In this document: piece by piece, positions 36,309-41,849 of the stretch
How positions within the stretch are numbered: position 1 is the first letter of the stretch
Layout: every line of letters starts with the position of its first letter
From: Psychrobacter sp. NG25
GTDB taxonomy: Bacteria > Pseudomonadota > Gammaproteobacteria > Pseudomonadales > Moraxellaceae
Reading direction: 5' to 3'
Assembly (NCBI RefSeq): GCF_015234355.1
Contig: NZ_JADGMV010000011.1
Coordinates: 31,290-73,138, forward strand
Length of the DNA stretch: 41,849 nucleotides
Program-made: the position numbers and the translations under genes
The notes under the pieces: generated by a model
Seen by the model: only the letters and a program-made list of their open reading frames with translations
Databases searched by the model: none
Told to the model about the DNA's origin: nothing

Positions 36309-37058
36309 ATGATATTTCGACAACTATATGAGCCACTCTCTAGTACTTATACCTATCTTATAGGAGACGTCAATACAGGACAGGCAGTACTAATCGATCC
36401 TGTCATTGCGACGATGGATCGCGACTTAGCTGAGATACACAGATTGGGTCTGACTCTAGCTTATACTATTGATACACATATCCATGCCGACCATATAACA
36501 GCCGCTTTGGAGATGAGGCGTGCGGTTGGTAGTAAGATCGCTGCACCTGCCTACGACCGACTGGCATGTACGGATGTTGGGCTAGAAGAAGGTATCCCAT
36601 TTGAGCTGGATGGTATTACCTTGCAGCCTTTACATACACCAGGTCATACTGCAGGGCATTTTGCTTACTTGTACAATGACCGCGTCTTTACTGGAGATGC
36701 GCTATTGATAGATGGGTGTGGTCGAACTGACTTTCAGCACGGTGATGCCGATGCCTTATATAATTCTGTGCGCCAAAAGCTATTCTCTTTACCGGATGAG
36801 ACGCTAGTCTATCCTGCGCATGACTATAAAGAGTGCTTTGTCTCTTCAATCGCTCAGGAAAAAAAGCGCAATCCAAGGCTTGGTGGCGATACAACTCTCG
36901 AAGAGTTCAGAGTCATCATGGATAATCTAAACCTACCGTATCCGAAATTCATTGACTACGCAGTTCCTGGTAACCAGCAATGTGGTGTTTGCCCTGATGA
37001 CTTGCCAGATAAATTAGCTGATTACTGCCGTCAGATGACACAAAGTCCTCAAGGGTAA
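36309..37058 (+). CDS. Persulfide dioxygenase-like metallo-beta-lactamase (ETHE1 group)
   Basis: Iron-type metallo-beta-lactamase-fold enzyme of 249 residues. It has THIHADH (His57-x-His59-x-Asp61-His62), HTPGHTAGH with His113, FTGDALLIDGCGRTDFQ with Asp130, and YPAHDY. The GCGRTDFQ stretch after the Asp is typical of ETHE1/SdoA dioxygenases, which oxidise glutathione persulfide to sulfite; His57, His113 and Asp130 would be the iron ligands. A hydroxyacylglutathione hydrolase is the main alternative, but the neighbouring SQR and rhodanese favour the dioxygenase. GAGG lies ahead of the ATG. No signal peptide, so it acts in the cytoplasm. Some related proteins end in a fused rhodanese domain; this one does not. 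Confidence 0.88.
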   Translation: MIFRQLYEPLSSTYTYLIGDVNTGQAVLIDPVIATMDRDLAEIHRLGLTLAYTIDTHIHADHITAALEMRRAVGSKIAAPAYDRLACTDVGLEEGIPFELDGITLQPLHTPGHTAGHFAYLYNDRVFTGDALLIDGCGRTDFQHGDADALYNSVRQKLFSLPDETLVYPAHDYKECFVSSIAQEKKRNPRLGGDTTLEEFRVIMDNLNLPYPKFIDYAVPGNQQCGVCPDDLPDKLADYCRQMTQSPQG

Positions 37059-37076
37059 TGTGCTTTATTTTAGAGA

Positions 37077-37117
37077 GGTATTAAGCGCTTCTTTTAGTTA
37101 AGCGCTGTAATACCTTT
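37077..37117 (+). terminator. Imperfect hairpin after the dioxygenase gene
   Basis: GGTATTA-AGCGCTT pairs with AAGCGCT-(G)-TAATACC, 14 bp with one bulged G and a 9-base loop. It starts 19 bases after the dioxygenase stop, but only a short T stretch follows, so termination may be partial. Confidence 0.55.
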
Positions 37118-37356
37118 ACCCATAGATAGAGTGCTAGAACTTTTTTTATGGATAGATTAACTAGTACAGTTAATCATCGCTATGCTACTCATAACGACCC
37201 CAGTCGCAAAAATAAGCTGATAATGCCTAACAATTTTAAAACAGTCGGATTTAAGTTATGGTCATTGCTAGAAGCAGTTAAATCAACCATTAGGCTTAAC
37301 ATATGAGTCGACCCACCTGATCGTATACATAATACGTTCCTATTGAAAATAAGTAA

Positions 37357-37740
37357 CTAATAAAAATCAATACCTTCATTTGCCATAGTTATTGGTATGT
37401 CCGTTTTAAGACATGCCTCATAACCGCCAGCAATTGAGGCCACTTGCGTATAGCCAAGTTCGGCTAGTGACTGAGCTGCTAGCGCCGCGCGTCCACTGCT
37501 TTGACAATATAGTAGGATTTCAGTATCAGCACCCTTGATAGCTGGCAGGTCAGAAATTCTAAATTCCAGTATGCCACGAGGTACTGATACTGCGCCTTTG
37601 ATATGGCCCGCAGCATATTCAGCAGGCTCTCTGACATCAATAATGATATCTGCTTTATGACAAGCAACTTGAGCCTGTGCTACAGGTATTTCAGTAATTT
37701 GCGCTTTCGCAGCGCTAACCAAGTCATGTGAAGTTTTCAT
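37357..37740 (-). CDS. Cytoplasmic rhodanese-domain sulfurtransferase
   Basis: Rhodanese of 127 residues without a signal peptide. It has IIIDVREPAEYAAGHIKGAV, the active loop YCQSSGRAALAA with the catalytic cysteine, and ASIAGGYEACL. It is related to GlpE/PspE-like single-domain enzymes, which move sulfane sulfur to thiols, cyanide or other acceptors. It follows a 38-residue cyd-linked gene by 45 bases on the same strand (AAGG before the ATG), so it appears to be the last gene of the cydA-cydB operon. It is convergent with the dioxygenase gene. Confidence 0.92.
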   Translation of the reverse strand: MKTSHDLVSAAKAQITEIPVAQAQVACHKADIIIDVREPAEYAAGHIKGAVSVPRGILEFRISDLPAIKGADTEILLYCQSSGRAALAAQSLAELGYTQVASIAGGYEACLKTDIPITMANEGIDFY

Positions 37741-37785
37741 ATTAATGCCTTAGAATAGGTGAGTTCAGTCATATGTTTAAAGTAA

Positions 37786-37902
37786 TTACAAGCCCATGGC
37801 CAGCTTGATTAATTGCGCAATAATAAAAATAGTCAAAAACCCTAATATATACAATCCAATGAACCATGCCCATTGTGTTTGTTTTTTACTAAAGTTTTTC
37901 AT
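37786..37902 (-). CDS. 38-residue DUF2474/CydX-like membrane subunit of the bd-type oxidase
   Basis: Small gene found by reading the minus strand between cydB and the rhodanese gene. GGAAG sits 5 bases before the ATG at 37902. The product begins MKNFSKKQTQWAWF and continues as one membrane helix (GLYILGFLTIFIIAQLI), ending KLAMGL. Short single-helix proteins downstream of cydB (CydX, CydS, DUF2474) are known subunits that stabilise bd and CIO-type oxidases. The Trp-x-Trp at the start of the helix fits DUF2474 best. It lies 98 bases after cydB. Confidence 0.75.
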   Translation of the reverse strand: MKNFSKKQTQWAWFIGLYILGFLTIFIIAQLIKLAMGL

Positions 37903-38000
37903 AGTAACTTCCTAGTTAGCGTATTAATCAGCTTGTTAAGCCTAGTTGCCATAATGACTTACAGCAATTGTCAGCTATTGATAGTCATGATTATCTATTA

Positions 38001-39017
38001 TTAATACATATGCTCATGATCTGTTTTTCCCTTAAAAGTGTAATAGGCAAAAGCAGTATAACTTAGGATAATCGGTAGCATGATGACCGCACCAACGAGC
38101 ATAAAGGATAACGACGTATCCGCAGCCGCCGCTTCATAAATAGTCATCTGATAGGGAACAATGTAAGGAAAAATAGCAAAACAAACACCGATATAACCCA
38201 TCAAAAATAATGCGACCGTTAGTAGAAAGGGACGGTACTCTCGCTCACCTGTCAAGTCTTTACGCATCAAGAAGAATAGCAGTACAACAATGATTGGCAT
38301 CGGAGTTAGGTAGAAGATACCTGGTAAACTGAACCAGCTTTCAATGGCCGCGATATCTGAGAGATACATAAACACCGTTACCACTATCATCGCTGCGACC
38401 AAAGCAAAAAGCAGCCACTCAGAAACTTTACGTGCCCATACTTGTAAGTTGTGTTCTGTCTTAATGATTAGCCATGTAGAGCCAAGTAAGGCGTAACCAA
38501 TAATCATCGCAAAGCCGCAGACGATAGAGAAAGGTGTTAACCAGTCGAATGGACCACCACTGTATAAACGATTGCTAGCTTCTAGACCTTGTATTAAAGC
38601 GCCCAACATAAGCCCTTGACAAAAAGTCGCTAACACCGAACCCACAAAGAAAAAACTGTCCCATACATGACGACGTGTCGAGGATTTAAATCGAAACTCA
38701 AACGCTACACCGCGCATAATTAGACCGAATAGCATAAAGATAACTGGTAGGTACAAGCCACTCATCACGATGCCATAAGCGACAGGGAATGCGGCAAATA
38801 AACCGCCACCGCCAAGTACGAGCCACGTCTCGTTACCGTCCCAAAATGGAGCGATAGAGTTCATGATGCGGCTACGATTTTTGTCAGAGCCAGCAAAAGG
38901 AAATAAAATGCCACAGCCCAAATCAAAACCATCAAGCAAAACGTATATGAAAACAGATAAGGCAACTAAACCGCCCCAAATTAGAGGTAAATCTAATACA
39001 TCACCAAAGTTAAACAT
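38001..39017 (-). CDS. cydB: Cytochrome bd/CIO-type quinol oxidase subunit II
   Basis: Membrane subunit of 338 residues with about eight to nine helices. IAPFWDGNETWLVLGGGGLF is the family hallmark, and YVLLDGFDLGCGILFPF, FRFKSSTRRHVWD and QGLMLGALIQG are also typical. It pairs with CydA to form a quinol oxidase that reduces oxygen to water. The start overlaps the cydA stop (TAATG), with GAGGGG inside the cydA end as ribosome binding site, so the two are translationally coupled. The length is that of CIO-type CydB. Confidence 0.95.
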   Translation of the reverse strand: MFNFGDVLDLPLIWGGLVALSVFIYVLLDGFDLGCGILFPFAGSDKNRSRIMNSIAPFWDGNETWLVLGGGGLFAAFPVAYGIVMSGLYLPVIFMLFGLIMRGVAFEFRFKSSTRRHVWDSFFFVGSVLATFCQGLMLGALIQGLEASNRLYSGGPFDWLTPFSIVCGFAMIIGYALLGSTWLIIKTEHNLQVWARKVSEWLLFALVAAMIVVTVFMYLSDIAAIESWFSLPGIFYLTPMPIIVVLLFFLMRKDLTGEREYRPFLLTVALFLMGYIGVCFAIFPYIVPYQMTIYEAAAADTSLSFMLVGAVIMLPIILSYTAFAYYTFKGKTDHEHMY

Positions 39018-40525
39018 TAGCGTAACCCCTCGTCATCTTTGTCATTTGCAGGCGTATCCAAGTTCTCTGTATTATCACGTTTGAGATTTTCAGTAGGGTT
39101 GTTATCCCCACTTAATGTACGACCCTGACCTTCGGTTACAGAGTGCTCGTAGAAATTATCTTCCGCAGGGTCTTCGTAAGGTTGTGGGCCTTTAGCGATC
39201 AATTTTAGAATGTAGAAGCTACCCGCGCCAAAGACAAAGATATATAGTACGATAAAGCCAATCAAGGTAGTGGCAACTTGTTGAGCAGCCACTGGTGACA
39301 TACTCTCAGCGGTACGAATGACACCATATACGGTCCAAGGCTGACGTCCTACTTCAGTAACGAACCAACCTGAAAGAACCGCAATAAAACCCATCGGGGT
39401 CATGATCATCCATGCCCGGTGAAACCATTTGCTTTCAGGGTTGTAATGTTGTTTTTTGAAGTATTTATAGATACTGAACAGGCCGACAAGTACCATCAAT
39501 GTACCAATAGCAACCATAATCCGGAATGCCCAAAATACAATGGCGACAGGTGGTTGATCTTCTGGTGCCCAATTTTTAAGTCCTTTGACCTCACCATCTA
39601 ATGAATGAGTCAAAATTAACCCTGAGACATAGGGAATACTTACTTCGTACTTATTAGTCTGATTTTCTTGATCTGGGATAGCAAATAGACGTAAAGCTGC
39701 ACCGCGCTCATCTTCCCAAATACCTTCCATCGCGGCAACTTTAGCCGGCTGATGCTCTAAAGTATTTAGCCCATGCTCATCACCGATCAACACTTGAGCT
39801 GGCGCAACAAAGATAGCCATAATCATCGCCATACCGAGCATGACTTGACCATGCTTGCGATTTTCAGTGTGTTTTTTGGATTGAATATAATAAGCGCCAA
39901 CGCCGCCAATGACAAAAGCAGTCGTTAAGTAGGCAGCCGTTACCATATGTGCAAAACGGTAGGGGAAGGAGGGGTTAAATATAATCTCAAGCCAATTGGT
40001 AGGATAGAGAAGACCATCAGCGCCTATCATAAAACCTTGTGGCGTTTGCATAAAGCTATTAGCCGACAAAATCCAAGTAGCTGATATCAGTGTACCAATA
40101 GCGACAATCGCAGTTGAGGCAAAGTGCATACGTTTGCTAACGCGGCCCCAACCAAAGAGCATGATACCTAAGAAGGACGCTTCTAAGAAAAACGCCGTCA
40201 ATACTTCATAAGCTAATAATGGACCTATGACGTTACCGGCTTTATCTGAGAACACTGCCCAGTTAGTGCCGAACTGATAGGACATTACAACGCCTGATAC
40301 GACACCAAGACCAAAGACTACAGCAAAGATCTTGACCCAATGCTTATAGACTTCAGCATAGATAGGGTTACCCGTTCTAAGCCAACGAAACTCTAGTACC
40401 GTTAAAAAACTGGCAAGTCCGATAGAAAAAGCGGGGAAAACAATATGCCATGAAATGACAAAAGCAAATTGGATACGTGCGAGCATCAACGCATCCATCT
40501 GATCGATCACAAATGCAGCGAACAT
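39017..40525 (-). CDS. cydA: Cytochrome bd/CIO-type quinol oxidase subunit I
   Basis: Heme subunit of 502 residues with nine or so helices. His27 in FVISWHIVFPAFSIG is the expected high-spin heme ligand, the histidine in RFAHMVTAAY and the methionine in FWAFRIMVAIG the low-spin heme b ligands. GWFVTEVGRQPWTVYGV is diagnostic for CydA. The quinol loop contains the conserved Lys and Glu (KVAAMEGIWEDERGAALRLF) and is short, as in the cyanide-insensitive oxidase (CioA) branch. A polar tail of about 45 residues ends the protein. It is the first gene of cydA-cydB-DUF2474-rhodanese. Members of this group are known to resist sulfide and cyanide, which fits the neighbouring sulfide genes. Confidence 0.95.
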   Translation of the reverse strand: MFAAFVIDQMDALMLARIQFAFVISWHIVFPAFSIGLASFLTVLEFRWLRTGNPIYAEVYKHWVKIFAVVFGLGVVSGVVMSYQFGTNWAVFSDKAGNVIGPLLAYEVLTAFFLEASFLGIMLFGWGRVSKRMHFASTAIVAIGTLISATWILSANSFMQTPQGFMIGADGLLYPTNWLEIIFNPSFPYRFAHMVTAAYLTTAFVIGGVGAYYIQSKKHTENRKHGQVMLGMAMIMAIFVAPAQVLIGDEHGLNTLEHQPAKVAAMEGIWEDERGAALRLFAIPDQENQTNKYEVSIPYVSGLILTHSLDGEVKGLKNWAPEDQPPVAIVFWAFRIMVAIGTLMVLVGLFSIYKYFKKQHYNPESKWFHRAWMIMTPMGFIAVLSGWFVTEVGRQPWTVYGVIRTAESMSPVAAQQVATTLIGFIVLYIFVFGAGSFYILKLIAKGPQPYEDPAEDNFYEHSVTEGQGRTLSGDNNPTENLKRDNTENLDTPANDKDDEGLR

Positions 40526-41077
40526 AAATGGTTACCTTTGTTTGTTAACTGAGTGGCGCAACCTTCCATGATATGTTTAAGCAACTGTTCGTCCATAAAA
40601 GTAAAAAATATTACGGGCAATAGCTAATGGTTATTTAGCTAAAATTATCAATATAAGCTCTTAAAAATTAACAGCCATCTATCTGTTATACGAATGGATT
40701 GCTATATATGGTAGTCGTTAGATAATTGTCGATAATATAAAAAATACTGTGAAATAAAGATCAAAAAGATAATTAATATTCAACTGTTCTTGTTGATAAT
40801 CATCAGTAATATATTTAAATAAATCTGTAGTAATAATACACGATATACTATTGTATAGTATACAAAAATATATATTAATTATATATATTTAGTCAGTTAC
40901 TATGTTTTAGACAAAAGAATGTGTCGTTCATATGCTGATTGAAACGTTGGGCGATTGCTTCTTTACATTCACATGATTAGCCATCTAAGCAATAGCGTCA
41001 AAGCCTAAAACTAAGGGTTGCAGGTTTGAAAATCTGACATGATGGTATAAAAAGCATATAGATAAAACTATTCCCCC
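40526..41077. other. 552-base AT-rich cydA upstream region
   Basis: No gene seen. It should hold the cydA promoter. Two elements stand out: an FNR/ANR-like site at 40793-40806 and a perfect palindrome with 8-base arms, TATACTAT and ATAGTATA, at 40844-40862. The stretch 40740-40900 is particularly AT-rich. Confidence 0.5.
40793..40806. promoter_or_regulatory. FNR/ANR-like box upstream of cydA
   Basis: TTGATAATCATCAG matches the FNR/ANR consensus TTGAT-N4-ATCAA at nine of ten fixed positions. It lies 268 bases before the cydA start. Low-oxygen control of bd-type oxidases by FNR/ANR proteins is known; the distance means a long leader or a minor role, so this is tentative. Confidence 0.4.
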
Positions 41078-41098
41078 TACAGCCCATATATTACAGAC

Positions 41099-41130
41099 AA
41101 AAAAAGCCCCAATCGTGAGATTGGGGCTTT
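41099..41130 (-). terminator. Terminator behind the tRNA-Val pseudogene
   Basis: On the minus strand, stem AAAGCCCCAATC/GATTGGGGCTTT (12 bp, 4-base loop) is followed by seven T, ten bases after the CCA end of the pseudogene. It is the standard arrangement behind a tRNA gene. Confidence 0.85.
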
Positions 41131-41139
41131 CTAAATATT

Positions 41140-41214
41140 TGGTAGGCATAAGCAGACTCGAACTGCTGACCTCTACCATGTAAAAGTAGGTCGACCAAAA
41201 CACATATTATGACG
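41140..41214 (-). pseudogene. Decayed tRNA-Val gene (anticodon UAC-like)
   Basis: Read on the minus strand, the 3' half is intact: anticodon arm CTACT-TTTACAT-GGTAG, which puts UAC (Val) at positions 34-36, variable loop AGGTC, T-arm AGCAG-TTCGAGT-CTGCT and acceptor end TATGCCTACCA. The 5' half is damaged: the acceptor strand CGTCATA pairs at only five of seven positions, and the D-stem cannot form. Total length is 75 bases including CCA. A functional tRNA is therefore unlikely. It looks like a tRNA-Val copy whose 5' half has decayed. Confidence 0.72.
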
Positions 41215-41747
41215 ATATCTTACATGTACCTAGTTTATTGGCCTACAGATATTATATGATTGAATAATCGCGATGTAAATTGTAATCTAATAAAATTTAA
41301 CTCGTATTTGGGCACTGTATTTTTATAGTATTTTTACCTCTACTCTATTGTTGGATTAGACCTGAAATAGTGAAAATTAATCATTAAATAAATAGTAAGG
41401 AGAGAGTTGTGTGGCTTCAGATTCAACAGCCACTCCTTATATTGATACAGTAACGGAGATTATTATCGGCAATGATATTAAATATATGGAGCTTGGGAAT
41501 TAAAAAATTAGAATAGGATTCATACTATAAAATGCTAAGGCAGATTGGGTTTTAGTATTATTGTAAGACTACTCGATTAAAACTTTTCCAAGTTAGTGTC
41601 TACGTGATTGACAGCATAGGTTATCAACATGGTTAAATGCTACCATCATCGATAAGTTTGCTGCTCATAATTCATTAAGTAATACTCTAGATAATACTGG
41701 GGCAGTTCACTTTAAATTCTATATATGAGATTTAATCCTATCAATGA

Positions 41748-41849
41748 TTACTGCCATATTTTATTAAGCACTGTAAACCAGTTTTTTGACGTGATCTTTT
41801 CAATCAATTGATCAGAGAAGTGTCGTTGCTGCATCCGCTCAATTAACAT
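41748..41849 (-). CDS. 3' end of an unidentified gene running off the right edge
   Basis: The minus-strand frame is open from the window edge to a TAA at 41748-41750, giving 33 residues that end FTVLNKIWQ. An ATG coincides with the last three bases of the window, so it could also be a start, but a 33-residue protein is less likely than the end of a longer one. Composition is protein-like (IERMQQRHFSDQLIEKITSK). Function unknown. Confidence 0.45.
   Translation of the reverse strand: MLIERMQQRHFSDQLIEKITSKNWFTVLNKIWQ

Larger units (their letters stand above)
41078..41620. repeat. Right copy of the tRNA-derived long direct repeat (copy B)
   Basis: Two blocks match copy A in order and orientation: 41078-41168 (CCATATATTACAGAC, terminator, tRNA end) and 41431-41620 (ACTCCTTATATTGATACAG onward, through GATTATTATCGGCAAT and ATATATGGAGCTTG, to GTGTCTACG). 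Between them are about 262 bases not present in copy A, which hold the rest of the tRNA pseudogene and AT-rich sequence without a gene. Copies differ by scattered substitutions and small indels, so the duplication is not recent. Confidence 0.85.

Noticed and set aside
37148..37306. 52-codon plus-strand frame (MDRLTSTVNHRY onward)
   Set aside because: No ribosome binding site, starts after a T run and shows no family features; could be chance.
40985..41203. 72-codon minus-strand frame
   Set aside because: It overlaps the tRNA pseudogene and terminator in the repeat and is not protein-like.

Overview
The window looks like chromosomal DNA of a gammaproteobacterium of the family Moraxellaceae, most probably Psychrobacter. 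This is inferred from moderately low GC, typical Psychrobacter-like proteins (LssB-type type I secretion ATPase, CioA-like CydA, LysR/pirin/nitroreductase trio) and many AT-rich intergenic regions. No sequence search was run, so the genus is an inference.

Layout. (1) 1-14.6 kb: the 3' end of a very large cysteine-free, repeat-rich RTX adhesin, then a TolA/TonB-like anchored protein on the opposite strand, then a TolC-LapB-LapC type I secretion set (outer-membrane channel, ABC exporter with a degenerate C39-like domain, HlyD adaptor). (2) 15.2-22.3 kb: carboxylate transport. A TauE/SafE permease, a complete tripartite tricarboxylate transporter (tctC-tctB-tctA), a MatC/SLC13-like carrier and a divergent GntR/UTRA regulator; no catabolic enzymes are present. 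(3) 22.4-26.6 kb: a DMT exporter, an AraC regulator, a perfect 23-bp-arm terminator hairpin and an orphan protein made of two adhesin-type repeats without secretion signals. (4) 27.0-31.6 kb: LysR diverging from pirin and an Hbn1-like nitroreductase, a free-standing parvulin and a Yellow/MRJP-like lipoprotein. (5) 32.0-40.5 kb: a sulfide/persulfide module. It has a Tat-signal type II sulfide:quinone oxidoreductase, an exported DsrE protein, a small membrane protein, a 1-Cys-type peroxiredoxin, an exported rhodanese, an ETHE1-like persulfide dioxygenase, and a cydA-cydB-(38-aa DUF2474-like)-rhodanese operon for a bd/CIO-type quinol oxidase. (6) 40.5-41.85 kb: mostly non-coding, ending in the 3' end of another minus-strand gene.

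How the parts fit. In region 5, sulfide would be oxidised to sulfane sulfur by the quinone reductase, moved by the rhodaneses and DsrE, and oxidised by the dioxygenase. The bd-type oxidase could accept the quinol electrons and is of a class known to tolerate sulfide. The most striking structural observation is that this module lies between two direct copies of a non-coding repeat (31772-32047 and 41078-41620). Each copy carries the 3' end of a tRNA-Val-like sequence followed by the same rho-independent terminator. The right copy holds a decayed full-length tRNA-Val pseudogene; the left copy keeps only the T-arm and acceptor end. This suggests that the module is, or once was, a mobile or duplicated segment bounded by tRNA-derived repeats.
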